From Rhodococcus rhodochrous (GTDB lineage Bacteria > Actinomycetota > Actinomycetes > Mycobacteriales > Mycobacteriaceae), in contig NZ_CP027557.1 of the NCBI RefSeq assembly GCF_014854695.1, positions 4,092,001 through 4,156,000 of the forward strand: a DNA stretch of 64,000 bases, read 5' to 3'. The translations under genes and the position numbers were made by a program. Shown here piece by piece: positions 34,232 through 43,786 of the stretch. The notes beneath the pieces were generated by a model. It saw only the letters and a program-made list of their open reading frames with translations, did no database searches and was not told the origin of the DNA. Each line of letters starts with the position of its first letter. Positions within the stretch are counted from its first letter, which is position 1.

Positions 34232-35413
34232 TCACGATCCGACCACCTTCTCGGTGCGGTCGGCGGTGTGGTTCTCGTCGTCCTCGGCGTCCTCGACGTG
34301 GGCCGGGACGAGAAGGGTGAAGGTGGAGCCGGTACCGGGCTTGCTCCACAGGGTGATCTCGCCGTGATGGTTCGCGGCGACGTGCTTGACGATGGCCAGC
34401 CCGAGGCCGGTGCCTCCGGTGGCCCGCGACCGGGCCTTGTCGACGCGGAAGAAGCGCTCGAAGACCCGTTCCTGGTCCTCCTTGGCGATACCGATCCCCC
34501 GGTCGGTGACGGCCATCGCGACCTTCCCGTCGCGCAGCGACCTGCTGATCGTCACCGGTGAGCCGGCCGGCGAGTAGGCGATCGCGTTCTCGATGAGGTT
34601 GGTGAGGGCGCTGACGAGCAGCGTCCGGTCGCCGAGGATCTCGAGGCCGCTCGGCCGGTCGGTGCTGATGGTGATCGAGGCGTTCTCGGCGGTCAGGCGC
34701 GTGCGGTCGAGGGCCTCGTCGACGACGGCGTCGACGTCCACGACCTCGAGATCGGGCAGTTTCTCGGCGCCCTGGAGCTTGGAGAGGGCGATCAGTTCGG
34801 TCACCATGTTGCCGAGGCGCGTCGCCTCGCGTTGGACCCGTTCGCCGAAGTGACGGACGGTCTCGGGATCGTCGACGGATTCGAGCAGCGCCTCCGCGAG
34901 CAACGCCATCGCGCCGACGGGGGTCTTCAGTTCGTGGCTGATGTTGGCCACGAAATCGCGCCGGGTGGCCTCCATGCGGACGTGTTCGGAGTCGTCGAAG
35001 GCGTAGAGCACGACGAAGCGCGGGTCCTGGTCGAGCAGCGGCCGGACGGTGCAGCGCACCGCGACGGGCTCGCGGCCGAGCAATGCCTTCGCGCCCAGGT
35101 CGAGTTCGATCGACTTCCTCGTCTCGAGCACCTGGCAGGCGGCCACCCAGGCCCGGTCGTCGATCTGCCGGTTGCGGACGAGGCCGAGTTCCTCGGCGCG
35201 CGGGTTCGACAGGACGACGTCGTGGAACTTGTCGACCACCGCGATACCGGTCGACGCCCCGTGCACGACCCGGTCGAGCACGTCGAACATCGTGAGGTCG
35301 GTTTCGTCGCTACCGTGGGCCCGGCGCTGCACCAGCCTCCCGACGGCGACGGTGACGATCCCGCCGAGGACCGCTGCGACCACGGCCAGCAACACGGCCT
35401 GCGTAACACTCAC
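34232..35413 (-). CDS. senX3: Sensor histidine kinase SenX3
   Basis: 393 residues from GTG 35413; TACGAT ends seven bases before it, which supports a leaderless start here and not in the longer frame. One N-terminal helix (AVLLAVVAAVLGGIVTVAV) anchors the protein, followed by a PAS-like domain. The phosphorylated histidine is in DFVANISHELKTPVGAMALL. The ATPase domain carries N (TNLIENAIAYSP), G1 (DRGIGIAKED), F (RFFRVDKARS) and G2 (GGTGLGLAIVKHV) boxes. It phosphorylates RegX3 in response to phosphate limitation in mycobacteria, where the phosphate transporter takes part. A PHO-box-like repeat lies upstream. Confidence 0.96.
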   Translation of the reverse strand: MSVTQAVLLAVVAAVLGGIVTVAVGRLVQRRAHGSDETDLTMFDVLDRVVHGASTGIAVVDKFHDVVLSNPRAEELGLVRNRQIDDRAWVAACQVLETRKSIELDLGAKALLGREPVAVRCTVRPLLDQDPRFVVLYAFDDSEHVRMEATRRDFVANISHELKTPVGAMALLAEALLESVDDPETVRHFGERVQREATRLGNMVTELIALSKLQGAEKLPDLEVVDVDAVVDEALDRTRLTAENASITISTDRPSGLEILGDRTLLVSALTNLIENAIAYSPAGSPVTISRSLRDGKVAMAVTDRGIGIAKEDQERVFERFFRVDKARSRATGGTGLGLAIVKHVAANHHGEITLWSKPGTGSTFTLLVPAHVEDAEDDENHTADRTEKVVGS

Positions 35414-35506
35414 ACTTCGAATCGTAATGACACCGGTACCCCACCGGACAGCGGGTCGACGGCATTTCCCGCACGTCACACCCCATTTTTCGGGTGTTGG
35501 AGTGTT

Positions 35507-35524
35507 GTTCACCCTTTGTTCGCC
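35507..35524 (-). promoter_or_regulatory. PHO-box-like direct repeat upstream of senX3
   Basis: GTTCACC (35507-35513) and GTTCGCC (35518-35524) are separated by four bases, giving an 11-base period. On the coding strand this is GGGCGAAC-aaa-GGGTGAAC, the layout bound by PhoB/PhoP/RegX3-type regulators. It lies 94 bases before the senX3 start and fits autoregulation by RegX3. The distance to the inferred -10 is long, so a second promoter may be used. Confidence 0.55.
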
Positions 35525-35562
35525 CAGAACCGACCACTCCGCGACGGACCTGCACGAACGAA

Positions 35563-35594
35563 CCGACCCCGTCACCGAACGGCAACGGGGTCGG
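35563..35594 (-). terminator. Hairpin downstream of gpmA
   Basis: Perfect 10-bp arms (CCGACCCCGT, 35563-35572; ACGGGGTCGG, 35585-35594) around a 12-base loop, 21 bases after the gpmA stop codon and before the senX3 control region. It would insulate senX3-regX3 from gpmA transcription. Confidence 0.65.
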
Positions 35595-35614
35595 GTCTCG
35601 CTTCCGTGGAGCTG

Positions 35615-36361
35615 CTACTTGGCGCCCTGGTTCGCGACCGCTGCCGCACCGGCAGCTGCGGCCTCGGGGTCGAGATAGGTGCCACCCGGGTTCAGCGGGC
35701 GCAGGTTCTCGTCGAGGTCGTAGCGCAGCGGGATGCCCGTCGGGATGTTGAGTCCGGCGATGTCGTCGTCGGAGATCCCGTCGAGATGCTTGACGAGCGC
35801 GCGCAGCGAGTTGCCGTGCGCGGTGACCAGCACCGTCTTGCCCGCGAGCAGATCCTTGGAGATCGTCGACTCCCAGTACGGGATGAAGCGGGCGACGACG
35901 TCCTTCAGGCACTCCGTCAGGGGGACCTCGTCGACGTCGGCGTAGCGCGGATCGGTGTCCTGGCTGTACTTCGAACCCGGCTCGATCGGCGGCGGCGGGG
36001 TGTCGTAGCTGCGACGCCACAGCATGAACTGCTCCTCGCCGAACTCGTCCTTGATCTCGGACTTGTTCTTGCCCTGGAGCGCGCCGTAGTGGCGCTCGTT
36101 GAGACGCCAGTCGCGGATGACGGGGATCCAGTGCCGGTCGGCGGCGTCGAGCGCGAAGTTGGCGGTGCTGATCGCGCGGCGCAGCAGGGAGGTGTAGGAG
36201 ACGTCGGGAAGCACGTTGTGCTCGGCGAGGAGGGCACCGGCCCGCTTGCCCTCGGCGATCCCCTTGTCGGTCAGATGCACGTCCACCCAGCCGGTGAACA
36301 GGTTCATCGCATTCCATTCGCTCTCGCCGTGGCGGAGCAGAACAAGTGTTCCGATAGTCAT
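35615..36361 (-). CDS. gpmA: 2,3-bisphosphoglycerate-dependent phosphoglycerate mutase
   Basis: 248 residues, the usual length of dPGM. It interconverts 3- and 2-phosphoglycerate in glycolysis. The phosphohistidine motif [18 protein letters not shown] is at residues 8-25, the second histidine in [20 protein letters not shown], and the substrate loop [14 protein letters not shown] is intact. The start ATG has a weak purine-rich ribosome site (agga). The gene is beside senX3 as in mycobacteria (gpm1), with a hairpin between. A short Ala-rich tail ([15 protein letters not shown]) ends the protein. Confidence 0.96.
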   Translation of the reverse strand: MTIGTLVLLRHGESEWNAMNLFTGWVDVHLTDKGIAEGKRAGALLAEHNVLPDVSYTSLLRRAISTANFALDAADRHWIPVIRDWRLNERHYGALQGKNKSEIKDEFGEEQFMLWRRSYDTPPPPIEPGSKYSQDTDPRYADVDEVPLTECLKDVVARFIPYWESTISKDLLAGKTVLVTAHGNSLRALVKHLDGISDDDIAGLNIPTGIPLRYDLDENLRPLNPGGTYLDPEAAAAGAAAVANQGAK

Positions 36362-36504
36362 GACCCAATCCTGACATGCACGGATGGCGATTTCGCCACG
36401 GGCGCCCCCCTTCGTGGGCTATATCTGACAACGCGTGTTGCCAAGAACACGGGAGTCGGCGCCGCGCACGACAGTTCGTCATCACCGACACACACGGGGG
36501 TTCG

Positions 36505-38328
36505 ATGTCACACGGGGGTCGGCAGTCACACGGGGGTCGGCAGTCATATGGGGGTCCGCAGCCCGACGGACGTATGTCCCGCCGCACCGTCCTCACCGCT
36601 CTCGGGGCCCTCGGGGCCGCCGCAGCCCTGCCGGCCACGGCGAGCGCACAGCCGAGCCGCCGCGCGCCGGCGGTGCACTCCGGGGGACGCCGGGTCGCGA
36701 TCCTCGGCGGCGGGATGGCCGGACTGGCCGCCGCACACGAGTTGATCGAGCGCGGCTTCGAGGTCACCGTCTTCGAGCCGACCGCGCTCGGCGGCAAGGC
36801 GCGCAGCATCCCTTCCCCCGGCACCGCGGCAGGCGGCCGCCTCGATCTGCCCGGTGAACACGGCTTCCGCTTCTTCCCCGGCTTCTACCAGCACATCCCC
36901 GACACGATGCGACGGATCCCGTTCCCCGGAAACCCGAACGGTGTGTTCGACAACCTCGTTGCGGGACACGGCTTCCGGATGGCGATCCCCGGCGCGCCCG
37001 ACCTCACCGCCCCGGCCTCCATCGCACCGCTGCGCTTCGACATCTACGACCCGCTGAGTCTGCAGGAGAGCCTGACGGCGGCCTTCTCCCTCGGCGGTTC
37101 GATCCCGCCACACGAACTCGCTGTCTTCATGCGCAAACTCGTCATGTTCCTCACCAGCAGTCTCGAACGTCGCAACGACCAGTGGGAACACGAGACGTGG
37201 GCGCAGACCCTCGAGGCCGACGGCAAGTCGAAGGGGTACCGCGAGATCCTCGTCTCCGCACTGACGCGACAGCTCGTCGCGGCACGGCCGCAGACGGTCT
37301 CGACCCGCACCATCGGCATCATGGGCCAGGCCTTCGTGTGGAACGCGATGGGCACCGTGCCGCAGTACGGACATCTCGACCGCCTGCTGTCGGCACCGAC
37401 GAACGAGGCGTGGATCGATCCGTGGGCGCAGCTCCTGCGCGACCTCGGGGTGAAGTTCGAGATGGGCTGGGCGGCCGAGGCTCTGGAGATCTCCGGCGGA
37501 CGGATCACCGGTGCACGGGTCGTCGACGGGTCGGGCAACCGGGCCCGCGCCGAGGCCGACTGGTTCGTCGCGGCCATGCCGGCCGAACGCGCCGTCTCGC
37601 TGTGGTCGCCCGAGATCCTCGCGGTCGATCCCGGCCTCGAACGGATGAACGCTCTGGTCACCGACTGGATGGTCGGCATCCAGTACTTCCTGCGCCGGCC
37701 CACCCCCATCACGCCGGGCCACGTCGCCTATCTCGGTTCGCCGTGGGCGCTCACGTCGATCAGCCAGGCCCAGTTCTGGCGCGGCGACTTCGCCCGACGG
37801 TACGGCGACGGTTCGGCGCACGACTGCCTGTCGGTGGACATCGCCGACTGGGACACCCCCGGCATCCTCTACGGCAGAACCGCCAAGCAGTGCACGCCCG
37901 AGGAGATCGCCCGCGAGGTGTGGGCGCAGATGTCGGCCTGCCTCGAGGACGGGACGGGCGCGATCGACGAGAACGACATCGTCTCGTGGTTCCTCGATCC
38001 CGGCGTGAGGTGGGGAGCCGGCGGCATCACCAACGACACCCCGCTGCTCATCAACACCGCCGGGTCGCTCGCGAACCGGCCCGAGGCACACACCGCGATC
38101 CCGAACCTGTTCCTCGCGGGCGACTACGTCCGCAACGACATCGACCTCGCCACGATGGAGGGCGCGAACGAATCGGCGCGGGCAGCAGTGGGTGCGTTGC
38201 TGCAGACGGCCGGCTCCCCCGCCGCACCGCCGGCACTGTACAAGCTGCACGAACCGCCCGAACTGGAACCGTTGCGGCGCATCGACGCCGACCGGTACCG
38301 GGCAGGGCAACCGCACATGCTGGCCTGA
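36505..38328 (+). CDS. Tat-exported FAD-dependent oxidoreductase (hydroxysqualene-dehydroxylase-like)
   Basis: About 607 residues if started at ATG 36505, or 584 from ATG 36574. A twin-arginine signal is plain: MSRRTVLTALGALGAAAALPATASA. The FAD motif is VAILGGGMAGLAAAHELIERGFEVTVFE, followed by GGKARS, the amine-oxidase/phytoene-desaturase pattern, and a C-terminal FAD segment NLFLAGDYVRNDIDLATMEGANESARAAV. HpnE-type hydroxysqualene dehydroxylases share this plan, but a Tat signal is unusual for them. The substrate is unknown. The longer start encodes an 18-base tandem repeat (SHGGRQ units) ahead of the signal. It lies alone between gpmA and an acyl-CoA synthetase. Confidence 0.75.
   Translation: MSHGGRQSHGGRQSYGGPQPDGRMSRRTVLTALGALGAAAALPATASAQPSRRAPAVHSGGRRVAILGGGMAGLAAAHELIERGFEVTVFEPTALGGKARSIPSPGTAAGGRLDLPGEHGFRFFPGFYQHIPDTMRRIPFPGNPNGVFDNLVAGHGFRMAIPGAPDLTAPASIAPLRFDIYDPLSLQESLTAAFSLGGSIPPHELAVFMRKLVMFLTSSLERRNDQWEHETWAQTLEADGKSKGYREILVSALTRQLVAARPQTVSTRTIGIMGQAFVWNAMGTVPQYGHLDRLLSAPTNEAWIDPWAQLLRDLGVKFEMGWAAEALEISGGRITGARVVDGSGNRARAEADWFVAAMPAERAVSLWSPEILAVDPGLERMNALVTDWMVGIQYFLRRPTPITPGHVAYLGSPWALTSISQAQFWRGDFARRYGDGSAHDCLSVDIADWDTPGILYGRTAKQCTPEEIAREVWAQMSACLEDGTGAIDENDIVSWFLDPGVRWGAGGITNDTPLLINTAGSLANRPEAHTAIPNLFLAGDYVRNDIDLATMEGANESARAAVGALLQTAGSPAAPPALYKLHEPPELEPLRRIDADRYRAGQPHMLA
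36508..36561. repeat. 18-bp tandem repeat at the start of the oxidoreductase gene
   Basis: Three 18-base units, 36508-36525 and 36526-36543 (identical), then 36544-36561 with three or four changes; a degraded fourth unit precedes them and contains the ATG. Units encode SHGGRQ, SHGGRQ and SYGGPQ in frame with the Tat signal. The length is a multiple of three, so copy-number change would keep the frame. Confidence 0.85.
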
Positions 38329-38388
38329 CGGTACGGCGAAGGGCGCGGCTCCGATGCGACGGCACCGGAACCACGACCTCCGCGAGTC

Positions 38389-39975
38389 TCAGGCGTTCAG
38401 GGCACGCAGATCCTTCCGAAGGATCTTGCCCGCAGAGGATTTCGGCACCGTGTCGATGAACTCGACCTGGCGGACCTTCTTGTGCGGCGCGACCCGCGCG
38501 GCCACGAACTCGATGACCTCGTCCTCGTCGATCGTCGAATCCGGCTGCCGGACGACGAAGGCCTTCGGGACCTCCTCGCCCTCGTCGTCACGGACGCCGA
38601 TCACCGCGGCGTCGGCGATCTGCGGGTGCGTGAGCAGCAGAGCCTCGAGCTCGGCCGGCGGCACCTGGTAACCCTTGTACTTGATGAGTTCCTTGAGCCT
38701 GTCGACGATCCGGACGGCACCCTTCCCGTCGACCGTGGCGATGTCGCCGGTGTGGAGGAAGCCGTCCTCGTCGAGGGTGTCGGCCGTGGCCTCGGGATTG
38801 CCGAGATAACCGACCATGACGTTCGGCCCCTTGCACCACAGTTCGCCGGGCGCCGAAACACCGTCGCCGGTGGGATATTCGACTTCCTCGCCGGTCGCGG
38901 GATCGACGATCTTGCATTCCATGTTCGCGATCGTCGGACCCACCGAATCGAGTTCGGTCTCATTGTCCTCGAAGGGAATTGCATGCGACACGGGCGACAT
39001 CTCCGACATGCCGTAGCCCTGCCGGACGTTGCAGCCCAAGCGCTTCGCGACCGATCCGGCGAGTTCCTTGTCGAGCGGTGCGGCACCGGAGAAGACCGTG
39101 TGCACGCTCGACAGGTCGTACTGGTCGACGAGGGGGTGCTTGGCGAGCGCGACCGCGACCGGCGGCGCGATGAACACGTACGTGCACTTGTGTTCCGAGA
39201 TGTAGGTGAGGAAGTCGACGAGGTCGAACTTCGGCATCGTCACCAGCGACGCGCGGTTGTACAGCGCGGCGTTCAGCAGCACCGTCATGCCGTAGATGTG
39301 GAAGAACGGCAGCAGTGCGAGCACACGGTCGTCGGCGGCGATACCCATCCGCGGGGTGATCTGGCAGACGTTCGCGACGAGGTTGCGGTGCGTGAGCATC
39401 ACGCCCTTGGGCCGGCCGGTCGTGCCCGAGGAGTACGGCAGTACCGCAAGGTGGGTGGCCGGATCGAACTCGACGGCGGGAGCCGGTGAACCCTCGGTGA
39501 GTACGTCGCGCAGGGACGGATGGCCCTCGGCGCCGTCGAGCACGAAGAGCAGCTCATCGGGGATCCCGGCGGCCTCGGCGGCCTCCTTCGCCTGCGGCAG
39601 GAACGGGGACACCGTGAACAGTGCGACGGCCCCCGAGTCGTCGAGCTGCTTCGAGATCTCCCCGGCCGTGTAGAGGGCGTTGATCGTGGTCGCGGTGGCA
39701 CCGGACCTCAGGATGCCGTGGAAGACCGAGGCGAAGGCCGGCACGTTGGGTGCGAGCAGCCCGACGACCTTCCCCACACCGATACCCCGGGCGGCCAGCG
39801 CTCCGGCGACGGCGTCGATGTGGGCCACGAGCGTGCGGTAGTCCGTCACGGTGCCGGACGCGCCGTCGATCAGCGCGGGTCGATCGAGCTCGGACTCGTC
39901 GAGCGAACCGAACAGGAAGTCGTAGACACTCGATGCCGGGATGTCGACGTCGGGAAAGGGACTGCGGAAACTCAT
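38389..39975 (-). CDS. Acyl-CoA synthetase / 4-coumarate-CoA-ligase-like enzyme
   Basis: 528 residues from ATG 39975, with a strong ribosome site (ggagg, eight bases). Adenylation motifs are in order: LPYSSGTTGRPKGVMLTHRN (A3), QGYGMSEMSP (A5), GELWCKGPNVMVGYLGNP, FLHTGDIATVDGKG, RIVDRLKELIKYKGYQVPPAELE and the catalytic lysine in PKSSAGKILRKDL. It activates a carboxylic acid to acyl-AMP and then acyl-CoA. The hinge and substrate pocket resemble 4-coumarate-CoA ligase-type fatty acid or aromatic acid ligases; the acid itself is not certain. A CRP-type palindrome overlaps its promoter, implying control by cAMP. Confidence 0.9.
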   Translation of the reverse strand: MSFRSPFPDVDIPASSVYDFLFGSLDESELDRPALIDGASGTVTDYRTLVAHIDAVAGALAARGIGVGKVVGLLAPNVPAFASVFHGILRSGATATTINALYTAGEISKQLDDSGAVALFTVSPFLPQAKEAAEAAGIPDELLFVLDGAEGHPSLRDVLTEGSPAPAVEFDPATHLAVLPYSSGTTGRPKGVMLTHRNLVANVCQITPRMGIAADDRVLALLPFFHIYGMTVLLNAALYNRASLVTMPKFDLVDFLTYISEHKCTYVFIAPPVAVALAKHPLVDQYDLSSVHTVFSGAAPLDKELAGSVAKRLGCNVRQGYGMSEMSPVSHAIPFEDNETELDSVGPTIANMECKIVDPATGEEVEYPTGDGVSAPGELWCKGPNVMVGYLGNPEATADTLDEDGFLHTGDIATVDGKGAVRIVDRLKELIKYKGYQVPPAELEALLLTHPQIADAAVIGVRDDEGEEVPKAFVVRQPDSTIDEDEVIEFVAARVAPHKKVRQVEFIDTVPKSSAGKILRKDLRALNA

Positions 39976-40029
39976 TACTCATCCTCCGAGCATTCTGCCG
40001 GCACGCCGTGCCGACTTTCGGTCGAGTTC

Positions 40030-40061
40030 ACACTACCGCAGCGGCTGTGAAGCCCATCACA
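40030..40061 (-). promoter_or_regulatory. CRP-type operator over the acyl-CoA synthetase promoter
   Basis: TGTGAAGCCCATCACA (40046-40061) is a perfect TGTGA-N6-TCACA palindrome, the consensus of CRP and of mycobacterial Crp/Cmr. Downstream on the minus strand, TAGTGT (40035-40030) is a possible -10; the operator then covers the -35 region. Bound Crp-cAMP could activate or block, depending on the true start site. It is 71 bases upstream of the start codon. Confidence 0.75.
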
Positions 40062-40120
40062 CCCGCTGTGTGAGGATTGCGAGGATACCGTTCCCGGCGC
40101 GATTCGCCTGCCGGAGAGCA

Positions 40121-40156
40121 CGAACCCCGCGTGCGACGGGTCGCACGCGGGGTTCG
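40121..40156 (-). terminator. Strong hairpin downstream of rpf
   Basis: A perfect 17-bp inverted repeat, 40121-40137 and 40140-40156, with two bases between the arms (in practice a loop of four to six). Arms start CGAACCCCGCG. It lies 66 bases after the rpf stop codon and ahead of the acyl-CoA synthetase promoter, so it should end the rpf transcript. Confidence 0.8.
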
Positions 40157-40222
40157 GAAGCTACTGGAGCTGCACTCACGATGTCGTGTGAGCTGCGCTC
40201 GCTACGCCCGAGGGCGCTGCGG

Positions 40223-40996
<774 letters not shown>

Positions 40997-41551
40997 TCAC
41001 CCGTTCGCTTCGCGCCGATCCTCGGTTTCGTCGTCGTCCACATCGGGCTCGAACGGCGTGCCGGTCTCCTCCTCGATGAGGTGACGGAACGGCTCGAGAT
41101 TGCGCAACGGTTCGCCGCGCGAGACCCGCCACTCCCATTCGCGCTTGATGGACGTGATGAACCCGATACCGAGGATGATGTTGAAGTCGTGGTCCGCCGC
41201 CTCGAGGACCTGCCCGAGGACCGCGTCGATCTCCTCGGGGGTCACCGCGTGCGCGGCGATGCGGCCCACCAGATAGATGTCGCCGACCTTGTCGAGCGTG
41301 TACGCCACGCCGTAGAGGCGACGGTTGCGGCGCAACAGGTAGCGGTATACCGATTCGAAGTTCTCGTCCGGCTTGCGGCACACGAACGCCTCGACCCGCA
41401 CACCGTGCTGTCCGACGCTGAGCAGGGTGGTCGTCTTCAGCTTCTTCTCGCCCGGGAGCTCGACGACGAAGTGCCCGCCCTCCTTGACGGAGAACTCGAG
41501 CTCGCGATCGCGCAGCGTCGATTCGATCAGTTCGATGAGCCGGTCGCTCAT
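40997..41551 (-). CDS. YbjN-domain protein (Rv0487-like)
   Basis: 184 residues from ATG 41551, overlapping the mshA stop (ATGA). The YbjN fold (type III secretion chaperone-like) spans about 20-150: [74 protein letters not shown]. An acidic tail ([16 protein letters not shown]) ends it. It has no catalytic motif; such proteins are thought to act as chaperones or adaptors. The tie to mshA is conserved in mycobacteria (Rv0486-Rv0487), which suggests a function linked to mycothiol synthesis, though none is known to me. Confidence 0.85.
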   Translation of the reverse strand: MSDRLIELIESTLRDRELEFSVKEGGHFVVELPGEKKLKTTTLLSVGQHGVRVEAFVCRKPDENFESVYRYLLRRNRRLYGVAYTLDKVGDIYLVGRIAAHAVTPEEIDAVLGQVLEAADHDFNIILGIGFITSIKREWEWRVSRGEPLRNLEPFRHLIEEETGTPFEPDVDDDETEDRREANG

Positions 41552-42882
41552 GCCGTGACTCCCCTCGTCCGTCGCAACTTCCACACTCCACGCTGCCGTC
41601 GCAGCGAGTGCTCGCCGGTACCGAAGGCGCGGTTGCGACGCATCCCGGCCCGTCGGTAACTGTCGAGCAGTCCTTCCGCGGTGTGTTCCCACGAGAAGGA
41701 CTCCGCATGCACGGGCGCGGTCGCCGCGAATCGGGCGAGACGATCCGAATCGCCGACGAGCGACCGCAACGCCGTCGCCCAGTCGTCGATGCGGTGCCCG
41801 TCGACGAGCACGCCGGTCTCCCCGTCGCGCACGGCGACGCCGAGACCACCGACGTTCGCGGCCAGCACGGGCGTGCCGCAGGCCTGCGCCTCGATCGCGA
41901 CGAGACCGAACGACTCCGAATAGCTCGGCACCGCAACGAGATCCGCAGCCCGGTAGACCTGGACGAGGCGGTCCGGCGGCTGCGGCGGGAGGAAGGTGAC
42001 CCGCGATGCGATACCCAGTGCGGACGCGAGTTCGATGAGCGCGTCGGGGCGCTCGAGACCCGTTCCCGAGGGACCTCCCACCACGAGCACCCGCAGCGGC
42101 ATACCGGGGTCGTCGGCGAGTGCCCGCGCAGCGGCCTCGAGCAGTACGTCGGGGGCCTTGAGCGGCTGGATACGGCCCACGAACGCCACGACGGTCTCGC
42201 GCGGATCGAGTCCGAGCTCGGCGCGGGCGGCCGCGCGGTCGCCGGGCCGGTAGCGGTTCAGGTCGGCGCCCGGTGCGACGACGTCGATCTTCGCGGGATC
42301 GGCACCGTAGATGCGTTCGAGCTGCCCCGCTTCGTCGGCGGTGTTGGCCACCAGGCGGTCGGACTCCGCGACGACCTGCTGTTCCCCGATCTGCCGCGCT
42401 GCGGGTTCGGGGGTGTCGCCCTCGGCGAGCGACGCGTTCTTCACCGCGGCGAGAGTGTGGGCGGTGTGCACGAGCGGCACACCCCAGCGGTCGCGGGCGA
42501 GCCAGCCGACCTGCCCCGACAACCAGTAGTGCGAGTGCACCAGGTCGTAGTAGCCCTGCGGGTGCCGTGCTTCCTCGCGCAGCACGCCGGCGGCGAAGGC
42601 ACACAGCTGCGTCGGCAGGTCGTGTTTGTCGAGTCCTTCGAACGGACCGGCCTCGATGTTGCGGACGAGCACCCCGGGCGCGGCCTGCTGGACGGCCGGA
42701 TCGGCCGACGAGGTCGCGCGGGTGAAGATCTCGACTTCGACGCCGCGACGCGCGAGCTCGACGGCGGTCTGCAGGACGTACACGTTCATACCGCCTGCGT
42801 CCCCGGTTCCGGGCTGCGCCAGCGGCGAAGTGTGGACCGAGATCACGGCCACGCGGTGCGGGCGGCTGGGCTGGGACGTCAC
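41548..42882 (-). CDS. mshA: D-inositol-3-phosphate glycosyltransferase (mycothiol synthesis)
   Basis: 444 residues from GTG 42882, overlapping the hydrolase stop codon (GTGA). This GT4-family enzyme joins N-acetylglucosamine from UDP-GlcNAc to inositol-3-phosphate, the first step of mycothiol synthesis. Visible are the N-terminal [22 protein letters not shown] substrate loop, [33 protein letters not shown] and the EX7E motif in [25 protein letters not shown]. Mycothiol is the main thiol of these bacteria, so the gene ties into redox and detoxification. The frame extends upstream of 42882, but that part is antisense shadow of the hydrolase frame. Confidence 0.95.
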   Translation of the reverse strand: MTSQPSRPHRVAVISVHTSPLAQPGTGDAGGMNVYVLQTAVELARRGVEVEIFTRATSSADPAVQQAAPGVLVRNIEAGPFEGLDKHDLPTQLCAFAAGVLREEARHPQGYYDLVHSHYWLSGQVGWLARDRWGVPLVHTAHTLAAVKNASLAEGDTPEPAARQIGEQQVVAESDRLVANTADEAGQLERIYGADPAKIDVVAPGADLNRYRPGDRAAARAELGLDPRETVVAFVGRIQPLKAPDVLLEAAARALADDPGMPLRVLVVGGPSGTGLERPDALIELASALGIASRVTFLPPQPPDRLVQVYRAADLVAVPSYSESFGLVAIEAQACGTPVLAANVGGLGVAVRDGETGVLVDGHRIDDWATALRSLVGDSDRLARFAATAPVHAESFSWEHTAEGLLDSYRRAGMRRNRAFGTGEHSLRRQRGVWKLRRTRGVTA

Positions 42883-43781
42883 CCCTCCATACTGCCCTGC
42901 TGCCGATCTTCGCGTGTCGCCGCCTCCGTCGTCGCGGCGCGAGCGAACTCTCCGACCTCCGACACGAACCGGTGGGGATCCTCGACGAACGGACCGTGGT
43001 CGACGCCCTCCCAGATCGAGGTCGTGGCGCGACGCAACAGCGACGCCGCGTGGTGCGCCGCGGAGACGTCGACGACCGAGTCGGCGTCGCCGTGCAGGAG
43101 GAGAACCGGCACGTCCAGGCCGGCGAGCAGGTCGTCGTTGCCGACCGCCCGGTCGAACAGCGCCGCACGGACGCGCGGCGGGGTGGACAGGCTCGCACCG
43201 AACAATGCCTGCGACACCGCGCCCTTGCCTTCGAGGAGAGCGCTGCCCTCGACGACAGGACCGGTGAGGGCGTTGCCGAAGGAGCCGAGCGCGCGCACCG
43301 CTTCCTTCGGGTCCTCCGACATCGCGGCGGGGATCGCGGCACGCATCGAGGCACCGACGCGTCCGCCCTTCTCGCCACGGCCGATGCTCGTGATGGCACC
43401 CACGAGGACCAGGCCCGCGACGGCTCCCGCGCCGTGTTCGGCGAGATAGTCGCAGATCACCAGGCCGCCGTACGACCAGCCGAGCAGCACCGCCGGGTTC
43501 GTCTCGGAGACGTTCTCGGCGGCGAGCACCGCGGCGAGGTCGCCGGCCCACAGGCCGCGATCGGCGTATCCGGTCTCGGGAGCCTGCGAATAACCGTGTC
43601 CGCGCAGGTCGACGGCGACCACCCGGAAGTCGCGGGCGAGCGCGTCGAGAACCCCGTCGCCCCAGCACCGCGACGACTGCGCCCACCCGTGGAGCAACAC
43701 CAGAACCGGTGCCGTCTCGGAGCCGAATGCGCGATAGACGAGGGAGGTGCCGTCGATACCGGCCACTTCACGAACTGCCAT
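42879..43781 (-). CDS. Alpha/beta-hydrolase upstream of mshA
   Basis: 300 residues from ATG 43781. Oxyanion region [13 protein letters not shown], nucleophile elbow [10 protein letters not shown] (Ser in GWSYGG), the acid in [13 protein letters not shown] and catalytic His in [13 protein letters not shown] make a complete triad. Substrate unknown; small-ester hydrolase or lactonase are common guesses. TAGAGT ends seven bases before the ATG, inside the 3' end of the MFS gene, so a leaderless promoter for hydrolase-mshA-ybjN is likely. It overlaps mshA by four bases, which implies coordinated dosage with the mycothiol enzyme. Confidence 0.85.
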   Translation of the reverse strand: MAVREVAGIDGTSLVYRAFGSETAPVLVLLHGWAQSSRCWGDGVLDALARDFRVVAVDLRGHGYSQAPETGYADRGLWAGDLAAVLAAENVSETNPAVLLGWSYGGLVICDYLAEHGAGAVAGLVLVGAITSIGRGEKGGRVGASMRAAIPAAMSEDPKEAVRALGSFGNALTGPVVEGSALLEGKGAVSQALFGASLSTPPRVRAALFDRAVGNDDLLAGLDVPVLLLHGDADSVVDVSAAHHAASLLRRATTSIWEGVDHGPFVEDPHRFVSEVGEFARAATTEAATREDRQQGSMEG

Positions 43782-43786
43782 GCGCG

